Assembly: GCA_964483635.1 (NCBI GenBank)
Contig: CAZABS010000008.1
Location: 1 to 26,781 of the forward strand
Length of the DNA stretch: 26,781 bases
Direction of reading: 5' to 3'
DNA from: CAZABS01 sp964483635
GTDB taxonomy: Bacteria > Patescibacteriota > Minisyncoccia > Moranbacterales > UBA1568
The translations under genes were made by a program, and so were the position numbers. Within the stretch, counting starts at the first letter, position 1, and the number at the start of each line of letters is the position of its first letter. This document shows, piece by piece, positions 15,436 through 23,752 of this stretch. The notes under the pieces are model-generated. The model saw only the letters and a program-made list of their open reading frames with translations, was not told the DNA's origin and searched no databases.

Positions 15436-17873
15436 ACGAGATCGGCTAAAGTGAGAGTAACCGTCGATCCCTTTTGAACTTCACCCGCAAGGAGCATTCG
15501 CACAAACCGGTCTTCAACCACATCTGAAATGTATCGGTTAATTGAACGCACTCCAAAAGCTGGATCATATCCACGAGTTGCAATAGCCGAGATCACATCC
15601 TGAGGAAAAATGACACGAATATCCTTGCTCGCCTTGAGTGAAGTCGCAAAATTCTCAAGTTTCATACTGGTTACCTGCACGATCTCTTCGTGCGTCAATG
15701 CATTAAAAAGAACCACGCCATCAAATCGATTGAGAAATTCTGGGCGAAAAGTTCGCTCATTGATAATCGTCTGAATGAGATCTTTTTCTATTTGCTGCAT
15801 TGATTGACCAGCAGTCGTTGCTTGATGAATGACTGCCGCTCCAGCGTTCGAAGTTGCTATAATAATAAGATTCCGAAAACTCACCTTATGCCCAAACGCA
15901 TCTGTCACAAATCCTTCGTCAAGAATTTGCAGAAATACATCCAGAACTTTTGCATGTGCCTTCTCAAGTTCATCTAACAGAAGAATTGAAAATGGGTGTT
16001 CTTGTACGAGATTCGTAAGTCGACCAGGAGTATCTGATCCTTCGGTTGAACCGATGAGATCATGGATAGATTCCTGCGTCTGAAATTCACTCATATCGAG
16101 CCGCACCATATTCTCCTCATTTCCAAAGTACACCGCCGCCAAGGCTTTGGCCGTCTCCGTTTTTCCAACACCCGTTGGCCCAAGAAACAAAAAACTTCCC
16201 ACTGGACGCTTTTCATTCCCGAGACCTGCCCGTGCCTTTCGAAAAGCCTCGGCTAATTGACGTACGGCTTCATGCTGTCCCACAATCCTCTCATGCAAAC
16301 GCTCTTCCAAATTCAATAGCTTATCCTTTTCCTCGATCGTCACTTCCCCAATAGGAACCCCTGATTTCAATGAAAGAAACGCGTTGACCACTGATACATC
16401 CACAAATGGCGTTTTTGGATCACGTTCCCAATAGAGAAGAGTTTCTTCCGCAAGGTCGATTGCTCGCTCGGGAAACGGTGTTTCCCAATTATACTTTTCT
16501 GCGGCTCGAATAATCTCATCAAGAGCATCCAGGGTAAATACCACTCGCTTCTTCTCCAGTGGCTCAAAATAATTCACTAGGATATTCCGAAGACCAGCAG
16601 CGGTTGGCTCTTCAAGCTGAATCGGTTCGAAATACTTGAGCACAGGAACCTGAAGACGAGTAAGTTCATGATGCGCCGCCGGAGTCATGAGACCAATGAG
16701 ACGGCTCGCCGGAATATCAAGGAATTCATGAAAAATGTCCCCAACTCGATAATCCCCGTTTGGATTGAGGTACATATCAAGGTTTTCAACAATCAAGATA
16801 ATATTTCCTGCCAAAAGAGCTTCAGTGAGCATCGTGCGCAACCAGTCTTTCGGATCATGTTGATTGGCCTGCCCGTCCGAGAGGATTTGTCCAACATCTA
16901 AAAGCAATACTCGAAATTTCACAAGCATCTCTTCAGTAAGAGCCTGCTCACGAATTTGGCGAGCCAAAACATGCACAATGGTCTTTTTGCCTATCCCGGG
17001 CTCTCCGATAAGCAAAACATTATTTCCCGTTGGTCTTCCAAGAGCTAAAAGCATTCGTTCAAGAACTGATTCACGCTCAAAGGGTATGAGATGAGCGTAT
17101 TCACTTGAATCAATGACAGATATATCACGTGCGTACTGATCAAGTTTCGGCGTGTATCCGTAAATCCATTGTTCCCCAATTGGAGGTGTACGTTTCCAAA
17201 ATTCCCACTGTGTTTGGTCTTCACGCTGAGCGCGGCGCTCAAAAGAACGTCGTTCCACTTCGCATGCGGCAGTAAATGCTTCTGGTTTAACACCGAGGCG
17301 TTCGAGAGCGTGTGTCACAACATTCTGTTCCGCAAGCCTCCCTCGTGGTATATCCTGTTTCAGGAGTCCGAGTCGACCAAGAGCACGGGGAAACCACACT
17401 GCTTGCCGTGGATCCACTCCACTACGCTCCCTGTGATAATATACTCTCCAGGCAAGGAGAGCCCGTATGAATACAAGCAAGGCTCCCGAAGCAATACTCA
17501 TCGTCCAGAGCGGATATGTCTGCGAAAAGATGAGCGCGAGTAAGAGGAATATTGGAGTCAGTGTATAGAGCACTACGACCGAAACTCCAAACACAAGATT
17601 CCAAAGAAACCACACCATTCCGTACACGATCACCCCCATCCGAACAATCATTCCCAAAAAACGCGAGAGAATATTATTGAAAATTGACTGAAGCGCAAGA
17701 AATGGATGAAGCCCTCTCCAATTCCTGTATGAAACATCCCTTCGCCACGGTGAAAGGAGAGTACTCAAAAGTGAACCAACATTCGCCCGATAGAGCGGAT
17801 ACCGGATAAAGTTTTTACTCCAACGAAAAAGATCCAACCAACCTCGGGAGTAGTACCACAAGAAAAAGTTCAT
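15432..17873 (-). CDS. membrane-anchored ClpC/ClpB-like AAA+ ATPase with degenerate features
   Basis: 813 residues from ATG 17873, which was chosen because it follows the predicted promoter; an open frame 20 codons longer would begin upstream of the transcription start. There is no Clp N-domain. Instead the first 150 residues carry two or three membrane helices (about 75-140). AAA domain 1 has Walker A GEPGIGKKT (290-298), but its Walker B reads LIVENLD (360-366) where ClpB/C have a DE pair, and the KYRG pore loop is missing. Domain 2 keeps GPTGVGKTE (565-573), LLLDELEKAH, sensor ATSNAG and the FRPEFLNRFD arginine-finger region. In its pore-loop region, IGSTEGSDTPGRLT is about three residues shorter than usual and lacks GYVG. 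This suggests a tethered remodelling ATPase, not a normal threading unfoldase. No clpP is present nearby. Confidence 0.9.
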   Translation of the reverse strand: MNFFLWYYSRGWLDLFRWSKNFIRYPLYRANVGSLLSTLLSPWRRDVSYRNWRGLHPFLALQSIFNNILSRFLGMIVRMGVIVYGMVWFLWNLVFGVSVVVLYTLTPIFLLLALIFSQTYPLWTMSIASGALLVFIRALLAWRVYYHRERSGVDPRQAVWFPRALGRLGLLKQDIPRGRLAEQNVVTHALERLGVKPEAFTAACEVERRSFERRAQREDQTQWEFWKRTPPIGEQWIYGYTPKLDQYARDISVIDSSEYAHLIPFERESVLERMLLALGRPTGNNVLLIGEPGIGKKTIVHVLARQIREQALTEEMLVKFRVLLLDVGQILSDGQANQHDPKDWLRTMLTEALLAGNIILIVENLDMYLNPNGDYRVGDIFHEFLDIPASRLIGLMTPAAHHELTRLQVPVLKYFEPIQLEEPTAAGLRNILVNYFEPLEKKRVVFTLDALDEIIRAAEKYNWETPFPERAIDLAEETLLYWERDPKTPFVDVSVVNAFLSLKSGVPIGEVTIEEKDKLLNLEERLHERIVGQHEAVRQLAEAFRKARAGLGNEKRPVGSFLFLGPTGVGKTETAKALAAVYFGNEENMVRLDMSEFQTQESIHDLIGSTEGSDTPGRLTNLVQEHPFSILLLDELEKAHAKVLDVFLQILDEGFVTDAFGHKVSFRNLIIIATSNAGAAVIHQATTAGQSMQQIEKDLIQTIINERTFRPEFLNRFDGVVLFNALTHEEIVQVTSMKLENFATSLKASKDIRVIFPQDVISAIATRGYDPAFGVRSINRYISDVVEDRFVRMLLAGEVQKGSTVTLTLADLV

Positions 17874-17903
17874 CGGGGTATTTTTATGAGCCGACTTTCT
17901 TTT

Positions 17904-17933
17904 ATTGTAGCTTGTTTTTTCATTCCTCTGCAA
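17904..17933 (-). promoter_or_regulatory. leftward promoter of the ClpC-like / glycosyltransferase operon
   Basis: On the minus strand: TTGCAG at 17928-17933, an 18-base spacer, and TACAAT at 17904-17909. It predicts a start near 17897 and a leader of about 24 bases to ATG 17873. Its -35 lies one base from the -35 of the rightward promoter. Confidence 0.5.
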
Positions 17934-17934
17934 A

Positions 17935-17963
17935 TTGCCGGAATCAAACCTTTTCCCTATAAT
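17935..17963 (+). promoter_or_regulatory. rightward promoter of the membrane-protein module
   Basis: TTGCCG at 17935-17940, a 17-base spacer, and a perfect TATAAT at 17958-17963. The predicted start, about 17970, is three bases before ATG 17973. It lies inside the longer open frame that begins at 17886, which argues for the shorter protein. Confidence 0.62.
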
Positions 17964-17972
17964 GAAGCCATT

Positions 17973-19736
17973 ATGAATCTCCTCATTCGCTTTCTCACCC
18001 CCTCAGCAATCGTTTTCAGTATTGCCATTACCCTCTGTTTCAGTTGGTTGATTTTACTGTTAGCGCTCTTTGGTCTGTTTTCGTCACTCCTCGTTTCTGC
18101 GCTGACGATCCTCTACGGGGCATCATTCCTTTTGGTTTTCATATTTTTTTTCCACACGCGCGATTGGTATCGTTTTTTTCTTGTATCATTTCTCACCCTC
18201 CTGGTTCTTTGGATAACACTCTCAAGAGATCCAAGTGTCTTTACAGGTCGTGATCAAGGATCAATTGCCGAAGCGGCCTATCGACTCGCAGCCAATCACC
18301 AACTCACGTTTACCAACGATGCTGTTCAGACTTTCTTTGATATTTATGGACCCGGCACGGCTCTGAATTTTCCTGGTTTCGCGTACACGGAAAACGGATC
18401 ACTCATTACCCAGTTTCCACTTGGATACACCAGCTGGCTCGCCGCCTTTATCACGTTGTTCGGTCTGCCTGGTTATGCACTTGGCAATAGCATTCTCTTT
18501 ATCCTCTTCGGCTGGGGACTCTTTGAACTTCTTGCTCTGCGTATTTCCAAAACAATTGCCTTAGGAGGGACTCTGCTCGGTTCACTTGCCTTCCTCCCGC
18601 TTTGGATGTCCACCTACACGCTCTCGGAAAATTTCGCCGTTGTCTTGTTTGTTTTTCTCTCCCTCTCTTTCTTCGCGCTGCTCGAAACCCCTCATCAAAG
18701 AACACTCGTTATCCTTCTCCTGATTGCAAGCTTCTTCCCCTTTGTTCGTATTGAAGGATTTGTTTTTTTTGTGCTCATCTTAGGTTTCATTCTCTGGAAA
18801 TCAGATATGCGGAAACTCCTCTTGGGTTTCCCAAAAAAGTACGCCATATTTGCAGCCGTCCTTTGGGTATTTGTCTTTTTCAGAGATTTCTTTATGAATC
18901 TCCCATTTTACAAAATGATTGGGAAGGCGCTCCTGAAACGAATCAATGAACATGCACCCCTCGGAGGCACCATCAGTGGAACTGACACCGAAAGTCTCGG
19001 ACTCATTTTTTCTCATTATGGACTCCTCATTCTCTTTGTTGGTGCCTTACTTGCCAGCATCTGCTTTGTCCGATATCGAGACCGCTTTCCTCTCTGGATA
19101 CTTTTTCTTGCTGCTCCCACACTCCTCTACTTTTTGATCCCGTCTATCACCCCTGATCACCCATGGATGCTCCGCCGTTTCTTTTTTACCCTCTATCCAA
19201 CAGCTATTTTTCTGCTCGTTACCAGCATCTGGACATGGAGCTCTCGGAGTTCCTTCATTCCTTCTCTCAGTGCCCAACAAAAATCACTCCTAATACTTGG
19301 TTGCTTCTTTCTAAGTCAAGCAATACCCACACTCACCGTCTTCCGAATCACGGAAAACCCGGGACTACTCCAGGATACACGGAGTTTTGGTACTCAATTT
19401 GACCAACACGATTTGATTCTTATTGATCGTGAGAGCACAGGAGATCCCCATTCTTTGGTGAGCGGACCCCTTTCATTTCTTGAAAACAAGCAAGCGGTGT
19501 ATCTTTTCAATCCACTCGATCTTGATCGGATTGATCGCAATCGCTTCAAGACGCTTTACCTCCTTTCTCCAGCTGAAAGTCTCGGACAATACGCTGAAAT
19601 GTACGGAGAAAGACTTATCCCCATTGAAACCGTCACTTTCACGTCGAAAAAATTAAAAGCTTCCCGGAGTTTTTTTGCCCGACCTTTTGCCAAGACAACC
19701 GAATCCGTGAATGTTCTCTTTGAAATTGCACCGTAA
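17973..19736 (+). CDS. polytopic membrane protein, GT-C glycosyltransferase-like
   Basis: 587 residues from ATG 17973. A start at 17886 would give 616 residues but lies upstream of the promoter. There are about ten or more hydrophobic segments over the first 430 residues. The first large outside loop has SRDPSVFTGRDQGSIAEAAYRLA (residues 84-106), with acidic Asp94 and a conserved-looking GRDQGS. This resembles the catalytic-loop acidic motif of GT-C enzymes such as the ArnT, PMT or GT39 type, which use lipid-phosphate sugars. A soluble C-terminal domain of about 140 residues follows, including DLILIDRESTGD and SGPLSFLENKQAVYLF. The GT-C call is by topology and loop motif only. It is first in a three-gene plus-strand unit; the next gene starts two bases after its stop. 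Confidence 0.78.
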   Translation: MNLLIRFLTPSAIVFSIAITLCFSWLILLLALFGLFSSLLVSALTILYGASFLLVFIFFFHTRDWYRFFLVSFLTLLVLWITLSRDPSVFTGRDQGSIAEAAYRLAANHQLTFTNDAVQTFFDIYGPGTALNFPGFAYTENGSLITQFPLGYTSWLAAFITLFGLPGYALGNSILFILFGWGLFELLALRISKTIALGGTLLGSLAFLPLWMSTYTLSENFAVVLFVFLSLSFFALLETPHQRTLVILLLIASFFPFVRIEGFVFFVLILGFILWKSDMRKLLLGFPKKYAIFAAVLWVFVFFRDFFMNLPFYKMIGKALLKRINEHAPLGGTISGTDTESLGLIFSHYGLLILFVGALLASICFVRYRDRFPLWILFLAAPTLLYFLIPSITPDHPWMLRRFFFTLYPTAIFLLVTSIWTWSSRSSFIPSLSAQQKSLLILGCFFLSQAIPTLTVFRITENPGLLQDTRSFGTQFDQHDLILIDRESTGDPHSLVSGPLSFLENKQAVYLFNPLDLDRIDRNRFKTLYLLSPAESLGQYAEMYGERLIPIETVTFTSKKLKASRSFFARPFAKTTESVNVLFEIAP

Positions 19737-19738
19737 CT

Positions 19739-20893
19739 ATGTCGTTCAATCCACCTATCACCATTCCGCCACATCGTCAGCACCTCTACCGGAAGCTCCG
19801 GTTACTCCTTTGGGTTGGCATACTCGCAATACTCACCTTACTCGTATCTGCATTTCTTTTTCCTCACCTCGTATATCGTTTTGATTTTTCAACCCCAAAT
19901 TCTTCCAAGAATAATCTCCTCAATCCTCGCTTGGCAGATGCGACCCCCCGACTCAATGGAAAATTTGATCCATCTCTGTCGCTCACACTCAATGCTGGTG
20001 TTGTTGGTAACTTCTCAAAAGCACTCCTCACAGCCAATCTCGAAAAAAAATCGTTTCTCCCAACAACGCTCAAGGGCACCCTCCGGCGATCCTATCAGGC
20101 TTTTTGGTTTCCTGAAGGAGAGTCGCTCGACACTTTTCCAACAGAAGCCATCTATAGAATCGATTCAACCTACTACGCCTTGCGAAACGAAATCCTCATA
20201 CCATTCGTTGGGGCGACAGCCTTCCATTCTCGTTATCCTGAGAACTTTGCGATCGTTGAATCGTCCGATTTTCTCAATCGTTTTCCCGTGAGTGAAAACT
20301 TCATCGGGTTTCGACCAGGATCCCTCCTCTCATTTGCGGACGGTGTTTTTGTTGTTACCGATGAAACAACTGTACGTCCCGTCGGAAGTGCTGACATTTT
20401 CTTAGCACTCGGATACCATTTTTCAGACGTGCTCCCGGTTAATTCTGAAGATGTTGGTATGTACCAGCGCGGTCGGATTCTACTCCTTGGAGCTCCTCAT
20501 CCCGATGGAACCCTTTTCCGCGATCGAGATACGGAGACGTTCTATCTTATAGATCATGGCAGGAAACGGCCAATCACCAACTCAATGTATCGTGAATTCC
20601 TCACCCAGAAGCAAACTCCTATTGAGGTGAGTGGAAACGGAAGTGAACAATCCGTTGTTTGTGATCTCACATCGACACTTCTCCCTCATAATTTTTCTTG
20701 CCAAATCCCACTCGAAGCACTCTCCTCTCTTCCCGGAAGCGATTACGAACTCACCCTGAGTCAACCTGATACAGAAATAAATATCCGAATCCTCAGTCTT
20801 GAATTTCAGACAGAAAAAAGTCTCTCTAATGCCAGAACCCTCCTCGCTACAATCAAAAAGAGAATCCTCGTTCGTTTTGGCTATGAAACTTAA
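19739..20893 (+). CDS. membrane-anchored protein with three ~50-residue repeats
   Basis: 384 residues, not matching a named family that I recognise. It has a cytoplasmic N-terminus of about 20 residues, one membrane helix at about 22-42, then an outside region. Three degenerate repeats can be seen: about 136-194, 194-245 and 257-305. Each opens with GS/GT-L or a strand equivalent, has an aromatic strand (YYAL, FVVT, FYLI), then a basic or Arg-Pro turn (ILIPF, TVRPV, RKRPI), a short helix with a Phe, and ends near V-x-V (or VP/FPV) and G. Similar Gly-Arg/Lys-Arg-Pro-Phe/Ile repeats occur in many Patescibacteria surface proteins. The C-terminal 50 residues form a separate mixed segment. It starts two bases after the GT-C-like gene and overlaps the next gene by 11 bp. 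It is likely a surface or glycan-associated partner of that enzyme. Confidence 0.76.
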   Translation: MSFNPPITIPPHRQHLYRKLRLLLWVGILAILTLLVSAFLFPHLVYRFDFSTPNSSKNNLLNPRLADATPRLNGKFDPSLSLTLNAGVVGNFSKALLTANLEKKSFLPTTLKGTLRRSYQAFWFPEGESLDTFPTEAIYRIDSTYYALRNEILIPFVGATAFHSRYPENFAIVESSDFLNRFPVSENFIGFRPGSLLSFADGVFVVTDETTVRPVGSADIFLALGYHFSDVLPVNSEDVGMYQRGRILLLGAPHPDGTLFRDRDTETFYLIDHGRKRPITNSMYREFLTQKQTPIEVSGNGSEQSVVCDLTSTLLPHNFSCQIPLEALSSLPGSDYELTLSQPDTEINIRILSLEFQTEKSLSNARTLLATIKKRILVRFGYET

Positions 20894-21335
20894 AGAATAT
20901 TTCACCAATACAATCGACCTTTGGAAAGAAACCGGGTCTCTCGCTCTCGTGTGGACACTCCTCTTTGAAGTGCTCGTGGTAGGGTATATCGGATTTGCCG
21001 GACTCTACACACTCGAAGTATTACTCCCTACATTCATCACCGCCAGACTCTCACTTACGAAAGTATTCTTCTTTCTTCTCCTTGGAACGAGTATCTTGGC
21101 TTGGCTTGGAGCAAAGCTTGAACTCGATTTTCCGAAAGAATCTCTTTGGAAATCCCCATCTCTTTGGATCACCATCCTTTGGGGGGTTGGGCTCCTCCTC
21201 ATCTCTCTTATCAAGCTACCCCTCTGGAGTATCCCGATTTTTTTCGGAGCAACTCTCGGTATGATTTTCCTCTTTTTGAAACTTCTTTTCTTTCAAGACG
21301 CACCAGATCCTCACCATCAAGATGAATTAGAATGA
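20883..21335 (+). CDS. small four-helix membrane protein
   Basis: 150 residues from ATG 20883. The upstream open frame from 20799 is a shadow of the previous gene, and the MKLKEYF start gives a normal membrane protein topology. There are four hydrophobic segments at about 20-45, 58-75, 95-112 and 115-135, with an acidic, histidine-rich tail (DAPDPHHQDELE). No family is recognised. It overlaps the repeat-protein gene by 11 bp and so is probably coupled to it. Its stop overlaps the stop region of the ABC-F gene on the other strand by nine bases. It may be an accessory subunit of the GT-C-like protein. Confidence 0.7.
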   Translation: MKLKEYFTNTIDLWKETGSLALVWTLLFEVLVVGYIGFAGLYTLEVLLPTFITARLSLTKVFFFLLLGTSILAWLGAKLELDFPKESLWKSPSLWITILWGVGLLLISLIKLPLWSIPIFFGATLGMIFLFLKLLFFQDAPDPHHQDELE

Positions 21336-22778
21336 TTCGAGATCCAGGACTTCATCAATCCGAATTTGAGCAAAGAAATCCGGTACATGACTTACAAAAA
21401 TCATAGTACCCTTGTACTGATCCAGGGCGGCTGCAATCACCGGAAGATGCCGAAAATTAATATGATTCGTCGGCTCGTCAAGAATGAGAAGGTTTGGTTT
21501 TTGCAGATACAGCCGAGCAAATAGCAGAAGTCCTTTTTGTCCCTCTGAAAGGCTCTCGACTTTATTCTGAATGAGCGAGGCTGGTATGAGGAATTTTGCG
21601 GCTGTTTGATAGGCTTCCTCCATCCCGGCATGCCCCATCACTTCTTGGAGCGACTCAGCGACTGTGTGATCGAAGTTGAGACTTGAAAAATCCTGTCGGT
21701 AATACCCTACCGTGACTCCTGGCGCGACGGTAACGCATTCTGTATCACCCCGAGCGATAGTTTCAAGAAGGGTGCTTTTGCCTATCCCATTCGGTCCAGC
21801 AACAAAAAGGTGCGTATTCCGCTTCAGAACCAGGTTGATCGGATGTATTTCTGCCTCATGCTGTTTTACGACCGATACATGATGTAGAGTTATAATCGGT
21901 CCAGCAATATCTTCACACTCAATTTGAAAAGATGAAAGCGTTCGATCTTCTTGGCGTACCTCAACTTTGTTTGCTTCAAGATCGTCAGCTAAGTCACGCA
22001 TGCGCTTAGCAACTCCTCGAAGCTTCCCCCCTTTATTGGCAAACACATTCGCCTGATCTCGCTTGGCCTGAATTTCTTTCTCGAGACGAACGTTTTCTCG
22101 TTGTTCTTTTTCAATGCGCCGACCAATTTCCTCTACAACCGTGTAGTAATCACCCGTATACTGTTCTATTTTATGAGTGAAAACATCGAGATACAAAACA
22201 CCATGCGTAAAGGCATTCAGAAATTCCGCATCATGAGAAATTACGAGACAGGTCTTTTGGTAGTCAAGAAGAAACTGTGTGAGGTGCGCAATTCCTGCTG
22301 CATCGAGATTATTCGTCGGTTCATCTAAAAGGAGAATATCCGGATTTTGGATAAGAGCCGAAGCAAGCAATAGCCTGGCTTGTTGTCCACCAGAAAAAGC
22401 CCGAAGCTTCTTTTGAAGCGGGGCTACCAGATGAACCACTTCGAGGACATCTTTGATCAGCGCTGGAAGATTCCATTTTTTTTCAGAAAAGAACTGTTCA
22501 AAGAATTGCTCCACGGTAAAGTCTAGTTGTTCTCGTGGGATCGTTTGACGAGCTATCGCGACTGTCGCCCCCCGATCAATGGAAACTCTACCGCTCTCAG
22601 GATGAAGCTCACCGGTGATAAGTTTGAATAAGGAGCTTTTCCCGGCACCATTTTGTCCCATCAGGGTTATCTTTGATCCACTTCGAACCGAAAAACTCAC
22701 CTCATCCAGGATGGGTTTCTTGTGACCGAATTCAAAGGAAACGGCGTCAAACCGAAGAACGACAGTGTCTTTGGCCAT
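21327..22778 (-). CDS. ABC-F family ATPase (soluble, translation-associated)
   Basis: 483 residues with two ABC domains and no membrane segment. Domain 1: Walker A GQNGAGKSS (41-49), signature FSGGQQARLLLA (128-139), Walker B LLLDEPTNNLD (149-159). A charged helical linker at about 215-285 is the ABC-F P-site-tRNA interaction motif region. Domain 2: Walker A GPNGIGKST (328-336), signature LSEGQKGLLLFAR (410-422) and LLILDEPTNHI (430-440). ABC-F proteins bind the ribosomal E-site and help stalled or antibiotic-bound ribosomes. At 483 residues it is shorter than the usual housekeeping members. The start is ATG 22778; an in-frame GTG nine bases upstream is less likely. It converges on the plus-strand module with a nine-base overlap. 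Confidence 0.93.
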   Translation of the reverse strand: MAKDTVVLRFDAVSFEFGHKKPILDEVSFSVRSGSKITLMGQNGAGKSSLFKLITGELHPESGRVSIDRGATVAIARQTIPREQLDFTVEQFFEQFFSEKKWNLPALIKDVLEVVHLVAPLQKKLRAFSGGQQARLLLASALIQNPDILLLDEPTNNLDAAGIAHLTQFLLDYQKTCLVISHDAEFLNAFTHGVLYLDVFTHKIEQYTGDYYTVVEEIGRRIEKEQRENVRLEKEIQAKRDQANVFANKGGKLRGVAKRMRDLADDLEANKVEVRQEDRTLSSFQIECEDIAGPIITLHHVSVVKQHEAEIHPINLVLKRNTHLFVAGPNGIGKSTLLETIARGDTECVTVAPGVTVGYYRQDFSSLNFDHTVAESLQEVMGHAGMEEAYQTAAKFLIPASLIQNKVESLSEGQKGLLLFARLYLQKPNLLILDEPTNHINFRHLPVIAAALDQYKGTMIFVSHVPDFFAQIRIDEVLDLESF

Positions 22779-22831
22779 AAGAATCACTCAGCAAGACAAA
22801 ATAATAATAAAATAGAGAGAGAAGCTGGGAC

Positions 22832-22860
22832 AGTATGACATAGATTCATCTACTCTTCAA
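22832..22860 (-). promoter_or_regulatory. possible promoter of the ABC-F gene
   Basis: On the minus strand: TTGAAG at 22855-22860, a 17-base spacer, and CATACT at 22832-22837 preceded by TGT. Both hexamers match only four of six. It gives a leader of about 47 bases that is rich in pyrimidines, then ATG 22778. The rest of this 167-bp gap shows no gene. Confidence 0.35.
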
Positions 22861-22954
22861 GAGCTTGGTGAAAGAACAAACAAACGCAGTAAAGCGGCCT
22901 CATCTTCTTTTCAATATCCCGTTTTGCTTTTCAGCGCAGGTACACGGACGAGCA

Positions 22955-23746
22955 TTAAACGCCTTGTTCTTTCAGCACGAGAATGAGAGCCTTCCGTTCA
23001 CTATCAATTGGGAGGTGTACACCGGTTGGATAATCCCGAATAGCAGCATATAAAATTGCTTCTGGATAGCGATACCCCTCTCCTTTACGCGTACCGGGAT
23101 CATTGGTAATAAATTCATGAAGCGATGCGTCATACCCAACAATCACAAGCATGTGCTGGAGTGGTCCAGGGTTCTTGAAATTGGGATTGCCGAGTTTCCG
23201 TCCATTGGTTGGGACAATCACAATCCCTCGCTGTGTCACGTCGATCAGTTCATCCAATGTAAAATCATATTGCAAAACCGTGTCACTAACATCCAGATAT
23301 TCCTCGAGAAGAAATTGGCGCGTATCAGCCACATCCGTATCAACGCTATGACCAATTTTTTTTATTTGCCAAGAAGCGAGGGCTGATATTTTTTTGAACG
23401 CTGATTCTCTGGTAAGCGTTTCACCATCACGCCATGCCTTGACCATAAGCACCGAAGCTTCTTCGCAGCCGTCTTGAAAAATCTGCTTTCCCCACTCAGC
23501 AGTCGGTGCTTGTGATGTGAACGGCACATTGTGATGAATACTCTTTGGAAGAGTAATGGTCACTTTTGTCTCTGGTTTTGGTTCCGGTTCAGGGGCGATG
23601 ATTTGATCCATTGAAGAATTTGTTGAAAGAGAATGCGAAACTTCTTCACGTTCTATTCTCATGACTCGCTCATCGTGAAAAAGCGTCCAAGCCAGTCCGC
23701 TGATACCAAGAAAGACGAAGGTGATTGCACCAAGAAGTTTCAGCAT
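22955..23746 (-). CDS. membrane-anchored C39-like cysteine peptidase
   Basis: 263 residues. The N-terminal hydrophobic helix (3-22) is a signal anchor. It is followed by a Pro/Glu-rich linker (APEPEPKPETK, 51-61), then a Peptidase_C39_2 domain. Seen: HNVPFTSQAP opening the domain at 72-81, the nucleophile Cys94 in QDGCEEAS, His198 in QHMLVIVGYD and Asp216 in TNDPG, the expected Cys-His-Asp/Asn order. Such domains are papain-like peptidases or transpeptidases, here probably outside the membrane. It lies 24 bp after the DEAD-helicase gene. A TGTTAGAAT extended -10 sits six bases before the ATG, so it may be separately and leaderlessly transcribed. The target is unknown: cell-wall peptides or secreted proteins are both possible. 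Confidence 0.87.
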   Translation of the reverse strand: MLKLLGAITFVFLGISGLAWTLFHDERVMRIEREEVSHSLSTNSSMDQIIAPEPEPKPETKVTITLPKSIHHNVPFTSQAPTAEWGKQIFQDGCEEASVLMVKAWRDGETLTRESAFKKISALASWQIKKIGHSVDTDVADTRQFLLEEYLDVSDTVLQYDFTLDELIDVTQRGIVIVPTNGRKLGNPNFKNPGPLQHMLVIVGYDASLHEFITNDPGTRKGEGYRYPEAILYAAIRDYPTGVHLPIDSERKALILVLKEQGV

Positions 23747-23752
23747 ACAAGA

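Noticed and set aside
17886..17972. 29-residue hydrophobic N-terminal extension of the GT-C-like protein
   Set aside because: It would start upstream of a good promoter whose -10 is inside it. It is kept only as an alternative.
22861..22954. Possible terminator after the C39 gene
   Set aside because: Only three or four pairs (CGC/GCG) precede the TTTGTTTG tract; too weak to call.
22865..23053. 62-codon plus-strand frame in the ABC-F/C39 gap
   Set aside because: It overlaps the end of the C39 gene antisense and has no promoter, ribosome site or recognisable motif.
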